From assembly GCA_027257055.1 (NCBI GenBank), contig JAPVLO010001688.1:54394-118393 (forward strand): a stretch of 64,000 nt of DNA. Reading direction: 5' to 3'. The notes beneath the pieces were generated by a model. That model searched no databases. It was not told the origin of the DNA and worked only from the letters and a program-made list of their open reading frames with translations. This DNA comes from Cephalopachus bancanus. Taxonomy: Eukaryota; Chordata; Mammalia; Primates; Tarsiidae. Below, one piece after another: positions 16,450 through 28,849 of this stretch. The first letter of the stretch is position 1, and each line of letters opens with the position of its first letter. The position numbers and the translations under genes were made by a program.

Positions 16450-17531
16450 TTTTCCTTCATACTTACTTTGTGGAGGCAGATTAATATGTGTCTTACTGAT
16501 GGTCTTCTCATGTGATATCTTGTGGCAGTTCTCTGAGTCTCTTGTGCTTGAATAATCACCTCTCTAGTGAGATGTAGAACGTTTTCTTGTGTGACCTCAT
16601 CGTATTGTTCCATGGTGTTGTAAGTTTTCATTTCTGCTTCATGGATACCAATCAGGCATAGATTTGGCTTCTTGACATAGTCCCACATCTCTTGGAGGCT
16701 TTCCTCTGAGCCTTTTTTAAATTTTTTGACAGACTGGTTTAATTCCATATTTTGGTTTTCAAGCTCTGAGATTATTTTTTCTGCCTGATTGATCTTGCTC
16801 CCTATGCTTGTTTTTGTTGTTGTTGTTTTTCGTGTTTTTGGTTTTTTGAGTTGGAATCTCACTCTGTTACCCAGGCTGAAGTGTGAAGTGCAGTGACACC
16901 TTCATGGCCACCACAGTCTCCACCTGCTGGGCTCAGGTGATCCTTCTGTCTCAGCCCTCCAAGTAGCTGGAACTATAGGTGCACACCACCACACCTGGCT
17001 GATTTTTGACTTCTTGTAGTGATGTGGTCTTGCCAAGTTGCCCAGGCTAGTCGTGAACCTGCAGCTTCAGGCAATCCTCTCACCTTGGTCTCCTAAAGTG
17101 TTGGAATTATAGGCATTAGCCACCCCACCTGCCTCCCTATGCTTGTTACTGTGTTTTTGATTTCCAGGATGTAATTGTTCATTTCTGTTATTTCAAAATG
17201 GGACTTGAAATTGGCCAGCTCTGTTTTACTTCCTGTACAACTTCAGTGAGTTTCACTTCTAGTTTTTTGTGGTTCTCTTTATTCATTTTACCCATCTGAT
17301 CTCTAATTTCTGTGACTGTGATTTGTGGTAGATCGTTCTTGGAGGCCTTCCATTGTTTGTTCTCTGAGGCTGCTTTTTCAGGTGCTGCCCGTTTATGACT
17401 CCTTGTTTTCTGTTGATTCTTCCACATTTGTGACAAGGCTTCCCTTTCTCTCTCTCACTTCCTTTCCTCTTTAGTTTTATTGCTCTGAAATTAGTCAATG
17501 ACTCTGTTCTAGAACATATTGTGTCATTCAA
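16450..17531 (-). pseudogene. L1 ORF1 remnant, split by Alu
   Basis: The N-terminal part is spread over overlapping minus-strand frames at 17531-17188. The coiled-coil to RNA-binding part lies at 16862-16450 (KIISELENQNMELNQ, SLQEMWDYVKKPNLCLIG, ENVLHLTREVIIQAQ). This matches the layout of L1 ORF1p, an RNA-binding trimeric chaperone. The Alu at 16811-17132 separates the two parts, and a frame change exists between 17188 and 17531. Confidence 0.85.
16811..17132 (-). repeat. Alu SINE antisense, inserted in L1 ORF1
   Basis: This is an antisense Alu with an interrupted T tract. The host sequence ccctatgcttgtt occurs on both sides (near 16799 and 17135), giving a clear target-site duplication. 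Confidence 0.9.
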
Positions 17532-18384
17532 TATAGGTCACTCACTGAGAGGGGAAGAGAATTCACTTCTGTTCTGTGCTCCACCCTGTGACAGTTCTCT
17601 GTGCTGCAGATTTTCTCTCCTATTGTTAATCCTGTTGAGTTGGTTTTCAGACCCTTTTCCAAGCACCTGTGGAGATTGGGTGGGTGGATGGGCCCCCCAT
17701 CTGCTATCTGTGGTTTGTAGCCTAGAAGCCTTCCCATTGGGAAAGTTTTTGGGTGTCTTTCATGTAGCTCCCTCCCTGTTCAAGTCTGAGCTCAGCACTT
17801 AAAAGACAGTGAGTTCCCTGTCACAGAGGGGATCTACCTTGTGGGTGTGCAGAGCTTGCTGGTGATCTTTCCTGGTGTAGCAGGGGGGTTGGTTGTTAGT
17901 TGTTGGTAGTGGTGTCATCCACGTTCAATCTGAAGGTGAGCTTTCTTAGCCAGGGAGCCAGCCACTGGGCTCTGTTGGCAGAATTTGCTCTCTTGGCAGA
18001 TGTCTAAACACAGGTTTGTTCCTGACCAGGACTCCTTCTATATAAGACCCATGACACATATGTGTCTGAGGGGAAACAACCCAAAGCAAATTTGGATCAT
18101 TCTTTCACTTTCGTTCACAGGGAAGGGCTGCAGTTCTTGTGTGAGCCTGCTACATGGTGGGCGATTGGATGCCTGGACTTCAGTGTCTGTCTCGCTTTCT
18201 GTTCTCTGTGTGTTCAAGGACACATTTGCTGGGTGTCGGGTGCTTCACTCATCCAAAGCTGCTCAAGGTATCTACATCTGTCAGTGACTGGGTCTCTACT
18301 CTCTGCCTCCCTCAACAAGAGAGACTCCTCTCTTCTGCTCCACGGTGGCCATCTTGGATCCCGTCTCCCAAAACCATCACTCTT

Positions 18385-19975
18385 AGTTTGACACAATCAT
18401 GTGGCTCTCAACAGCATATAATCAGTAGATATTCAAAAGGCTCATACAGTTTTTAAAGAGTTGTAATAACTACTTAGGTGTTGAAAATGTAAGCTATCCT
18501 ATAAACCCAACACATAGTGTCACATATTTTTATGCTTTACTTTTTCTCCTTGATCTACAGCTATCTATATTGTATAGTAAGCATCTATTAAGATTTATAC
18601 TTCGAATAGTATAAATTTATCGAGATTTATATAATTAAGAATCCTAGTTATGTCATTTAAGTCTAAATATTCTTTAAGCAAATTCTACCTGACAGAGGCA
18701 ATGAGAACCACATAAGTCAGTCACATTAGTATTTTTTTCTGCATGGTCATTGTTTGAGCTCTCATCTGTTCATTGATTAGAAGGACATAGATCAATAGTG
18801 TATTTATTAGGTTGGTCATTTTTTTTTAAGTGGAGGAAGTGTTGACAATCTTTTGCTCCAAGGGACATATGAATCAAAGCTAAGAGAGCATAGTAATCAC
18901 ATGTTGTATATCTCTCATAAGACAACAAAATTATCTTTGACTTTTCCCTTTTGTAACATTCACTTGTTGGTTCTCTCTACTCAGCAAAAATCCACTTTAT
19001 TCCCATCAACTTTTAAACAAACCTGTCCCTCTGAAGTAATTTATTATCATTCAGCCACAGTGATGGTAGCAAGATGAGACATACCAGGGCTTCCTCTTTC
19101 GTCCATTCTCACACATATAGAGTTAAATTGGGTAAGAAAGATATTTTATGACTTTAGTTGGGGAAGAGAAGGGGAATCACTATGAAATACACCTAGAGAC
19201 TTCTCCAAACAAACAAACAAATAAATGCAGAGATACTCATACTCCTAGGATGTTGAGTGGACATTAACATGCAAAGATTTTGATTATTTTTAATCTTAAA
19301 ATTAAATGATGTAACCCAAAAGTGGAGCTGAAATCTCAGGTGACAATAAAACCCAAATGGAGGTTCTAATCGATACTTCTAGGAACCTAAGAAAAAAAGT
19401 ATGCACTCCATATACATAAACACATTAGGAAGTAAATTCATTGTTCATAGATAGTTAAGAAATAAAAATAGTTTTCATGTTTCACATCCAAAAAAGCCCT
19501 CACACAATTTTACTCATGGATTCTGTGAGTTCACCTTCTTGCTAAAATGTATTTGCATATTCACCTTCTTGTTAAAAGTTTATTTGTAACCCCCGAAATC
19601 CATACTCATAGGTCCTTCATTGTTATACACAGACTAGCAAAAAATCGTACTCTCCCAACATGCAGCTAAAGTTGATCAAAATTGTGCTTGGCTGTCTTAT
19701 TTCAGCTCTCATATTGAAAACAAGTGTCCTTTTCACAAACTATTTAGTGCCATGTTTTTCACATTTTTGTATTTTTTGTTGGTGATTTTGAGGTTTGAAA
19801 TGGCTCCCAAGCATAGTACTAAGTGCTGACTAGTATTCCTAAGCACAAGACAGCTTAGGAGTACTAGACACATGCATTATGGAGAAAATACATGTGTGAC
19901 ATAAACTTCATTCAGGCATAACTTATGGTGTTATTGGCTGTAAGTTCAATGTTAGTGAATGACTAGTATATATTA
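18385..19975. other. Non-coding, nothing recognised
   Basis: This is AT-rich sequence between the L1 and an Alu. No domain, RNA gene or repeat family was identified. Confidence 0.4.
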
Positions 19976-19990
19976 AATAAGGTGTCTTTA

Positions 19991-20294
19991 TTTTTTTGTG
20001 TTGTTTTTTTGTTTTATTTTTGAGTTGGCCTCTCACTCTGTCACCCAGACTGGAGTACAGTGGCCACTCCCGGGCACCGCAGCCTCGACCTGCTGGGCTC
20101 CGGCGATCCTTCCGCCTCACCCTTCGAGTAACTGGAATTACAGGCATGTGTTACCATGCCCAGCTGGTTTTTTGATTTATTGTAGAGATGAGTTCTTGCT
20201 GCCCAGGTGGGTCTCGAACCCACGGGCTCAGGCAATCCACTCACCTCAACCTCCCAAAGGCACAGGATTACAGGCTGAGCCACTGAGCCCAGCT
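19991..20294 (-). repeat. Alu SINE antisense with perfect 15-bp target-site duplication
   Basis: Alu in reverse with tail tttttttgtgttgttttttt. The duplication aataaggtgtcttta occurs at 19976-19990 and 20295-20309 without mismatch. The head reads acaggctgagccactgagcc, the lineage-type left arm. Confidence 0.95.
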
Positions 20295-20423
20295 AATAAG
20301 GTGTCTTTAAATAGAACCATACATAAAACAGGATTATCTACTGATCATTTGATGAAAACGTAACCAGAATCTCACAGGAGCCTCTCCTTATATTTTCCGT
20401 TGGAGCAACAGTTAGCATTTGCT

Positions 20424-21084
20424 AATGTTGGAGCACTGAGAATGATACCCCAAAATATAGCACTTGGTATGCTGAGTGCTTTGAATTAAATGAAGTTGAA
20501 AGGCCTCAGAAATAAGCCTCACGACACCTGCCTGCAGGATGCCAGTAATCCTCCTTCTTTCCAGAAGCATCAGGAGGGCTTTCCCTTAGGCTTCTTTATC
20601 TTATTGAAGGAAGCTCCTCCAGAAGAAATGCCATGGTCTTAAAACTCTCTCCTTAGGGATCTTATAAAACAACCAGGAAAAATTAACCACCAGAGAAAAG
20701 AAAATATGAAAAGTCATCACCATGTCCAGACAGACTTTTCACCTGTCCTCTATTGGCAGCTTTGAGAGATTACCTGGGACACATGATCTGCATCAAGACA
20801 ACTTTCATTCACAGTGAAGTTCTGGTTCTTGTTTGTCCACAAATTTCCCCCGTCCCCTCAGGGCTCAGAGGAACTTTGTTTCAGGCCAAGTGATTATTTT
20901 TAAGCTCACTCGTTTCTCCTAAAAATCATTTACTACTCCTCTAGAACTGCATACAGTCTCCCTGTTCCCTGACTCCTCTAAAAAGGGTATTTAAGCCTCC
21001 ATCATCTGGCTATCTTCAAGTCTCAGATGTGTGGGACTCCCATGTTCACGTGCTTATTAATAAATTTGCATGCCTTTTTCCTTG
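20424..21084 (+). repeat. Probable ERV LTR, sense
   Basis: The sequence begins tgttggagcactgagaatga and holds a TATA-like box (aaaagggtatttaagcc, near 20982) followed by attaataaa near 21057, the order of an LTR promoter and polyadenylation signal. Its 3' end is obscured by an Alu. The family name is not certain. Confidence 0.5.
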
Positions 21085-21385
21085 TTTTTTTTTTGTTTGT
21101 TTGTTTTTTAGTTGGAGTCTCACTCTGTTGCCCAGACTGGAGTGCAGTGGCCGCTCCTGGTCACCACAGACTCGACCTGCTGGGCTCCAGCTATCCTTCC
21201 ACCTCAGCCTTCCAAGTAGCTGGAACTACAGGCACACGCTACCATGCCCAGCTAATATTTGATTTATTGTAGAGATGAGGTCTTGCCAAGTTGCCCAGGT
21301 GGGTCTCGAACCCGCAGGCTCAGGCAATCCACTCACCTTAGCCTCCTAAAGTGCGGGATTACAGGTTGAGCCACCGAGCCCAGCT
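21085..21385 (-). repeat. Alu SINE antisense
   Basis: A T-rich tail with gtttgtttgtt is followed by gagtctcactctgttgcc and a complete reversed Alu ending 'ccgagcccagct'. It inserted at or next to the end of the LTR-like repeat. Confidence 0.9.
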
Positions 21386-21594
21386 CACCTCAGGTGTAAA
21401 ACTTCAATGGATGAAGGGTTAGGTTTCCCTTTCTCCTGTACTAATTTGGTATTTACAACTTTATAGGCCATAATGACTGTGAATAATGAGAATTGACTGC
21501 ATGTATCACATTTGAATGCCCCGTCTCTCTTTACGACTACCCTGTGGCACAGAGGCAGAGTCAAATTTCAGTGTCTGTGTAAGTGAACAAGGAA

Positions 21595-22330
21595 TTGGGT
21601 CTGCGCCATTTGTTGCCCTGAAAGGTGGTATCACAGTCTTGACAAAGGACGGGGGGCCCAAATTTGGTATCCAGCCTGAGAGGCCAAGTAGGTTCTTAGC
21701 TTTGTCCAGAAAAGAATTCAAGAGCAAGCCAACAAAGCAAAGTGAAAGTCAGTTTATTAAAAGAAAAGAGGAACAGAGAGAAGGTTACTCTGAAAACAAA
21801 CAGCCTCTATACATCATTGGGGATTCAGTTGAAAAATGAAAGTAAGTTTATTGAAATGACAGAGAGTAGAATATTCCATAAGCAGGGCAGTCTAGGCTGG
21901 TCTATAGGAAGAACAGCAGCTGTATATCACTGGGGTATTATTTTTCTAGTCATTCCCTGATTATATGCTAAAGAAGGGATAGAATATTCATGAGTTTCCT
22001 GGGAAAAAAGGTGGAGATTTCTAAGAATTGGTTTATTACTAAACATGGGCAAGGTTGGAAGTGTTCTAGCTCTGGAGTATGTGTCATTTAGCATGCTTAT
22101 ATATTATAATGAGCATATGGTGAGGGGCAAGGTCGGGTAGCAAGCAGATTAGTTGCCATCTTGGTTCTAGCTGACTGTAACCAGTTCTTAGCCACATCCT
22201 GCTTTCTGCTATGGAGACCAAAAAACTAGGCTATTCACAAGTCTGCAGAAACTGTCTCAGCTATCTGTCCTGAGAAACTAGCTTTGTTTTCATTTTAGGA
22301 AAATAGTCTTGCTTAATTTCTATCTCACTC
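21595..22330 (-). repeat. Probable ERV1 LTR, antisense
   Basis: On the minus strand, tttaataaactgactttcac and ttgaattcttttctggacaa resemble the R/U5 part of class I ERV LTRs. An internal partial repeat (gaaagtcagtttattaaaag, then gaaagtaagtttattgaaat) suggests a duplicated segment. The boundaries are approximate. Confidence 0.45.
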
Positions 22331-23261
22331 TGATGATGACTTATGCAGGCCTCACAGCAGAGTTTCACAGCTTCCTCTGACCCTTTGGAGTTGGAAACTT
22401 ATGGATCCAAGGGTCAAATTCAATGCTCATTAAGGTCACAAGCTTGGAATTTTCTTTTTTTTTTTACCTTTGTAAAGGGCTGTAAAAAAATAGAGAAAAA
22501 AATATGCCACTAAAACTGTATATGACACATAAAGCCTGGAATGCTCACTACCTGGGCCTTTACAGAAAAAGTTTGCTAACCCTGCTTTATAGACTCAAAT
22601 CTAACAACTGTCCAAGTGTTGGGAAAATAGTGTAAAACAAAATATTTTGTCAACCCAGGAAACTTCTAAATTTGTCTAATGCCAACTATTTTTCAGCCTC
22701 TGTGCTGGGCCCTGGGGAGACATAATGAAAACAGTGCTCCTCTCCCAGACTACTCAGACTGCCCTCTCTTCTCTTCTGTTGTATTTACTTGCCTGGAATA
22801 TATACGCACAATTGTGGGCATGTTCTTTCAATTGTGGGACAATTAAACATAGTTATTCCATTTCTTGATAAAAAGCCTGGTGCCAAGGCAGGCTGCAGAT
22901 CCAGTGGCAGTTTGTCTGGGGCTCTTGGGAGCCCTTGCCATGTTGCAGAGCCCCAGAGCAATTTATGGCATAAAATCTGTAACATTTAAGAGGTAATTTT
23001 TACATTTTATAATAAAGATTCACAAAACTAGATTCCCCCTTTGCATGGAAATGGAGTGGATTTGTGCACAGTGAAGCTGACTTGCATGTTAAGGAGCTCA
23101 GTGAGCATGGAATGGTGGTGCTGACCATCTGGCAGGTTGCCCAGGCCAAGGGTCATGCAGCCATTGGAAAAGGTGGTCAAACACTGCAGCAAAAGGAGGA
23201 AAAACAAACTCTCAAGTATTGCAAGTGCAAAAATCATAATTTTTATTTTAAAGCTTAGCCT
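22331..23261. other. Non-coding, nothing recognised
   Basis: There is no clear repeat or coding sequence. Two opposing 66-codon frames at 22785-22989 carry no domain. Confidence 0.35.
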
Positions 23262-23550
23262 GGCCAGGCTCAGTGGCTCAGCCTGTAATCCCAGCATTTT
23301 GGGAGGACAAGGCAAGTGGATTGCCAGAGTTCGTGGGTTCGAGACCAGCCTGGGCACCTTGGTGAGCCCTCGTCTCTACAATAAAATAAAAAATAGCCAG
23401 CCATGGTGGCACACGTCTGCAGTTCCTGTTACTTGGAAGCCTGAGGTAGAAAGATTGCTGGAACCCAGCAGGTCGAGGCTGCGGTGACCTTGAACATGCC
23501 ACTGCACTCCAGCCTAGGCGACAGAGTGAGACTCCAACTCAAAAAAAACA
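23262..23550 (+). repeat. Alu SINE, sense
   Basis: It starts ggccaggctcagtggctcag and ends gagactccaactcaaaaaaa. The lineage-type CTCAGCCTGTAATCCC is present. Confidence 0.9.
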
Positions 23551-23941
23551 AATGTTAGCGTTTCTCACAATAAGTACAGTCACATGCTTATATACTATAT
23601 ATACTTCCATCTCAAATATTAGTGTGTTGGCTTTATCGAAAGCTTGAACAAAATATCCTTTCAACCTTATACTTATTTCCATAACATTTATATCATTATT
23701 ACTCATTTCACTGAGTTTCTATTGAAACATTACCTTTGCTCGTTATTGCTACCTCTAAATTTTACAAGAATTTTTTTGTCTTTAATGAGAACAGTATGTA
23801 GCTATGCAGTAACATTTGTGCCATATAAAAAGCATCAAAATATGTACTTATTGCACAGATTGTCAAAATATAAACAAAATATAAAACAAAAGACAATAGA
23901 CATATACAAATATAGCCCTTAAAAGCTGCAGTAAGTATACT

Positions 23942-24237
23942 CTTTTTTTTTTTTTTTTGAGTTGGAGTCTCACTCCGTTGCCCAGACTGGAGGGCAGTGG
24001 CATACTCCCAGCCACCACAGCCTTGACCTGCTGGGCTCCGGCTATCCTTCCACCTCAGCTTTCCAAGTAGCTGGAACTACAGGTGCACACCACCACACCT
24101 GGCTGATTTTTGATTTATTGTAGAGATGAGGTTTCGCCAGGTTGCCCAGGCTGGTCTGGAACCCACGGGCTCAGGCAATCCACTCACCTCGGCCTTCCAA
24201 TGTGCTGGGATGACAGGCTGAGCCACCGAACCCGGCC
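23942..24237 (-). repeat. Alu SINE antisense with target-site duplication
   Basis: A 17-base T tract is followed by gagttggagtctcactc and a full reversed Alu ending 'cccggcc'. The flanks share tatactctt. Confidence 0.9.
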
Positions 24238-24469
24238 ACATATACTCTTAAGATGCTAAATGACAATGCATCAAATATATTTCTAAGCAACTTGCCTGAT
24301 AGTTGTACCTGAATAAACAGTTTTCCTTTGATTAATCCTAGGGTAATGTTATTTCCACTTTGGTCTTCTCTGTGGTATAAAATCCCATCTCTCTGAAGTT
24401 TTTTTTTTTAACAATTTCTATTGTTTTTTATTGTACATGTAAAAATGACATCATTTAAGAAGAGTCATA

Positions 24470-25350
24470 ATGACAAGATATCTAGAGAATAAAAACAAAG
24501 AATTCAAGCACAGGAAACAACCAACAGATTGAAAAGGACACCTATGGAATAGGAAACCTATATCCAAATCATATATCTAATAAGGGATTAACATCCAAAC
24601 TATATAAGAAACTCCTACAAATCAATAGGAAAAAATAGACAAATAACCAGATTTAAAAAGATGTAGAGGCCTTGAAATTACATTTCTCCAAAGAAATGTC
24701 CAAATGACCAACACACATAAAAAGTTGTTCAATATCATTAATCATCACAGAAATGCAAATCAGACCCATAATGAGCTACCACCTCTCAACTACTATGTTG
24801 GCTATGATCAAAACAACAACAATAATAAAATGATAACAAGTATGTGGAGAAAATGAAACCTTTGTACATGGTTGGAAGGAATACAAAATGTCACAGCCCC
24901 TTACAAAACAGTATGGAGGTTCCTCACAAAATTAAAAATGGAACTATCAAAATTAAAAGTAGGAGCAATCCTACTTCTGGGTATTCAAAAAAATAAAACC
25001 AGTGTCACAAAGACGTATTTGAACTCTCATGTTCATTGCAGCATTATTCACAATAGCCAAGATGTACAAATAGCATTTATACCCATTGACAAGAAAATGT
25101 GGTACAAGCTTACAAAGGAACACTATTATATGGAAAGAAATTCTGCCACATGTGACAACATGAACCTTGATAATGTTATGCTAAGTGAAATAAGCCAGAC
25201 ACAGAAGGACAAAGGGAAAAATACAGCACGGTTTCAGTTATAGGCACAGTCCAAAATAGTCAAACTCATAGAAGCACAGAGTGGATGTGGTTACCATGGC
25301 CTGGGAGAAGTGGGAAATGAAGAGTTGCTGTTCAACAGGGATAAGATTTC
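24470..25350 (+). repeat. Older L1 3' ORF2 fragment, sense
   Basis: The sequence follows the L1 ORF2 3' region in order (gggattaacatccaaactat, atcatcacagaaatgcaaat, cattgcagcattattcacaa, aaataagccagacacagaag). It is diverged and frame-broken, and no tail or duplication was seen. Confidence 0.75.
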
Positions 25351-25914
25351 AGTTAGGCAAGATGAGTGAGTCCTAGAGCTCTGCTACATACAACACTGTG
25401 CTATAGTGAAGGATACTGTGTTGAACACTTGTTGACAGGGTCATCTCATGTATCTCTTGTTGTATTCTTATCACAAGTTTTAAAACATGAGAAAGAAAAA
25501 GATCTTTACACAGGAGCTTTTACACTTACTGTGATTTCAAATGGTAGCCCAATTACTCTGAGATATTGACTAATATCTCTTCTCAACCACAGTGCTCCTT
25601 CTCCCTCAAGATGACCCTCCATGATCTCTGATAACCTAGTTTTCCTGTGTTTCTCTGCTCAGAGGTTGCTCCAAAATCTTAGCTCATTTAAATTTTGTGT
25701 TGGAATTTTTTTTTTGTCTAATTTTTAAATTTAAAAGAAATAACTTTATTGGACTCATTGACTTCTGATCAAATCTATAGAACTTCTTTCATCAAAACCA
25801 AGGAATCAGTTAGATTCCTGAAAGATGGTAAAAACTATCTCCAAGTGTAAATATGATGCCTATTAATGTGTTTAAGATATATGAAACTTTCTTATACACA
25901 CATGTACATTTTTA
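25351..25914. other. Non-coding, nothing recognised
   Basis: The start may still be diverged L1 3' UTR. The rest is unassigned. Confidence 0.3.
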
Positions 25915-25995
25915 GCATGAGGAGGTCTCTGGACCACTGACAGGTGGCCAGTTGTTCAAGCAGTGTTTAGATAAGGCAAATACCAAGGAAAAACA
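25915..25995 (+). repeat. Fragment of the same repeat as 26640-27035
   Basis: ggaccactgacaggtggcca and the following gataaggcaaataccaag align with ggaccactgacaagctgccg and aaataaggcaaatgccaag at 26769-26829. Confidence 0.6.
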
Positions 25996-26221
25996 TACCA
26001 CAAACAATGAAATTCTCTTATGGTACCAGAGGTTAACACGTTCAATTTCATTGTTAACTTTTCCTAATATTTTTTTCTAAAACGTATCCGCTAAAAATAG
26101 ACCTTACAATCTACTCCTTACTGGTCCTATTTTATACATGTCATTATGAAAACAAATAAATATCCATTTCCTCTCCTCCGTAAAAACAGATCATCATCAA
26201 AACTTTTGGTCAACATTCACT

Positions 26222-26540
26222 GTATCTATCTATCTATCTATCTATCTAAGTTAGAGTCTCACTCTGTGGCCCAGGCTGGAGTGCTGTGGCATGCTCATGG
26301 CCATCCCAAGGTCGACCTGCTGGGCTCAGGCAATTCTTCCACTTCAGCCTTCCAAGTAGCCAGAACTACAGGTGTGCACTACCACACCCGGCTACTTTTG
26401 TGTGTGTGTTTTTGATTTATTGTAGAGATGAGGACTCTCCAAATAGCCCAGGCTGTTCTCAAACCCGTGGACTCAGGCAGTCCTCTCACCTCAGCCTCCC
26501 AAAGTGCTGGGATTGCAGGTTTGAGCCACCACAACAGGCC
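26222..26540 (-). repeat. (TATC)n plus Alu SINE antisense
   Basis: A short TATC run (26222-26248) sits where the Alu tail would be. It is followed by gagtctcactctgtggccca and the whole reversed Alu to about 26540. The tetranucleotide probably grew from the Alu tail. Confidence 0.85.
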
Positions 26541-26639
26541 TTTTTATTTGTCTCAAAATAACTTCTACATTCACAGTATCTTTTTGTTTATTTAAAAATA
26601 ACTTTTATGTAAATGGCATTAAGTTTAGCCTAAAGCTGC

Positions 26640-27035
26640 CTCCTTGTAAGTGTGGCCCAAAGCTTTCTCTGTCCACAGTTAACTATAACCTAACTGGATG
26701 AGTAAACAGACTGCAACCCACTCTTGTAACAAGTAGCAGAGACTCAGCACATCATGTAAGCCATGCTTGGACCACTGACAAGCTGCCGAATGTTCGAGCT
26801 GTGTTCAAATAAGGCAAATGCCAAGCTGTAACCCATCTGGCTGTTTCTGTACTTCATTTCTGCTTTCTGTAAGTCACTTTCCTTTTTCTATCCATGAATC
26901 CTATCTGACCATGTGGCAGTGCCTGAGTCTCTCTGGACCTATTCTGGTTTGGGCGACTGCCCAATTTGCAAATTATTCTTTGCTCAATTAAACTTTGCTA
27001 AATTTGGTTTGTCAATTTTTTAAAAATTTTTTAAC
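26640..27035 (+). repeat. Probable ERV solo LTR, sense
   Basis: The end reads tttgctcaattaaactttgc and then ttttttaaca, typical of class I ERV LTR 3' ends. The 5' end near 'cctaaagctgcctccttg' is uncertain and no clean duplication was found. Confidence 0.5.
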
Positions 27036-27065
27036 AATGGTATTATTGGAAAGTTGTGATATTCT

Positions 27066-28262
27066 TTCTTTTTTTTGAATCAATATTTTTTATTATGATT
27101 TTGTGGGGTACAGTTAAGGGTTAGGTGTACAATTACATTTCATTCAGGCACCCTGTTGATAAGAGGTGTTTACCCATCCCCAGACAGATATTTGCGACTG
27201 TTAATCCCATCCCCCCCATAGTTTCCCAGTACCATCAGTCATTTTCTTATAGTATTACATTGGATGTTCAAGGTCCATTATATGAGTGAGAACATGTGAT
27301 ACTCGGATCTTTGTTTCTGTGAGAGGTCACTCAGTATTATAGACTCTAGTTCCATCCAGGTTGCTGCGAAATTCATGATTTTGTTCTTTTTTATGACTGC
27401 ATAGTATTCCATCGTGTATATGTACCACATTTTTTAATCCAGTCCTCTTTCGATGGGCAGCATGGTTGTTTCCAGGTTCTTGCTATTGTGAACAACACTG
27501 CAATAAACATACATGTGCATGTATCTTTTTTATAGAGTGATTTGAGGTCTTCAGGATATATTCCCAGTAGGGGGATTGCAGGGTCATATGGAAGGTCGGT
27601 TTTTAGAGCTTTTAGGAATTGCCACACTGCTTTCCACAGAGGTTTCACTAGTTTACACTCCCACCAACAGCGTAGAAGTGTTCCCTTTTCACCACACCCT
27701 CTCCAGCAGCTGTTATTTTTGGAGTTATTGATAATCACCATGCTGACTGGAGTTAGGTAGTATCTCAGTGTGGTTTTGATTTGCATCTCCCTGATGATTA
27801 GCGAGGTTGAGCATTTCTTCATGTGTTTGTTGGCTGCTCGGATGTCTTCCTTTGTGAAGTGTCTGTTCATATCTTTTGCCCATTTTATAATGGGGTTGTT
27901 TGTTTTTTTCTTTTCAGCACGTTTGAGTTCCTTATAGATCCAGGATGTTAAGCCTTTGTCAGTCCTGGAGTTGGCAAATACTTTTTCCCAGCCTGTAGGC
28001 TGTCTCCCTGCTCTCTTGATGGTTTCTTTGGCTTTGCAGAAGCTTGACAGTTTAATAAGGTCCCACTTGTCTATCTTCTCTCTTATGACCTGTGGGTTTC
28101 GGGTTTTGTTCAGGAATTGGATGCCAGTTCCGATTTCCATGAATGTATTTTCTTACTATTCTAAGGCTCTTATGGTTTGAGGTTTTACATTTAGGTCTCT
28201 GATCCATTTGGAGTTAACCTTTGTGCATGGGGATGGATAGGGGTCCTGTTTCAATCTTTGTC
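27066..28262 (-). mobile_element. 5'-truncated L1, antisense
   Basis: T-rich start, then the reversed 3' UTR and the end of ORF2. The minus frame at 28140-27391 (249 codons) reads as the C-terminal part of ORF2p ([43 protein letters not shown]). This is one of the longest uninterrupted ORF2 stretches here, so the copy is fairly young. Confidence 0.9.
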
Positions 28263-28516
28263 GATCATACTCAGTGATCCATCACAGAAACAAAGAACAG
28301 AGTACCATATGTTCTCACTCATAAGAGGACCTTGAACAATTACAATACTATAAGAAAGGGATTGCCAATAGTGGGAAACTGTCAGGGGAGGGGGTGTGGG
28401 ATTGACAGCTGAGGGAAACTGCTAGGGGAGGAGGACATACCTCATCAACAAGGGTACCTGCATAATTAGCATTTGTATACCTAACACTGAAGTGTACCCC
28501 ACATCTTTATAATTTA
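28263..28516 (+). mobile_element. Short L1 3' end, sense, head-to-head with previous L1
   Basis: The sequence ctcagtgatccatcacagaa through 'ctcactcataagagg' to a short A-rich tail is the L1 3' UTR in the opposite orientation to its neighbour. Both copies contain the 3' end, so simple twin priming does not explain the pair. Confidence 0.8.
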
Positions 28517-28849
28517 AAAAAAGAGGAATATCTAAACAATTTTCCAAAGGAAACAAGCCAGACGCAAGAGTATATACTACATGATTTCACTCATACGATG
28601 TTCAAAAATAGGAACCCAACCCAATGATGATATAAGATTGTTTTGGAAAGGACACAAGGAAATGAGAAAGAGAGGAGAGAGACAGACAGGGAGGGAAGGA
28701 GGGGAGAGAGAGTGTCACTGAACTGAAATGCTTAAGATTTGAGCTAACAGTTCTTAATGGATATGCAAATACTAAAAGGAGGCTTCCTAAGTTGTACCAC
28801 ACACTTTAACCTAGATTCACAAAACATCGGAAGTAGAAGAGACATGGGG

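Larger units (their letters stand above)
11741..18369 (-). mobile_element. Full-length L1, antisense, with 15-bp target-site duplication
   Basis: Read on the minus strand, the element starts at 18369 with gggatccaagatggccacc, typical of L1 promoters. It then gives a 5' UTR, ORF1 (about 17.5-16.45 kb), ORF2 (about 15.7-12 kb) and the 3' UTR, ending at the A-rich (here T-rich) tail near 11741. Flanks aaaaccctcaatctt (11726-11740) and aaaaccatcactctt (18370-18384) match at 13 of 15 bases. Without two inserted Alus the element is about 6.0 kb, which is full length. Both ORFs carry frameshifts and stops, so it should be immobile. Confidence 0.9.

Noticed and set aside
27391..28140. 249-codon minus-strand frame as a host gene
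   Set aside because: It reads as the C-terminal part of L1 ORF2p and lies in a recognisable L1 with 3' UTR.
27066..28516. A single L1 with twin-priming inversion
   Set aside because: Both parts contain the same 3' UTR region, which twin priming would not duplicate.
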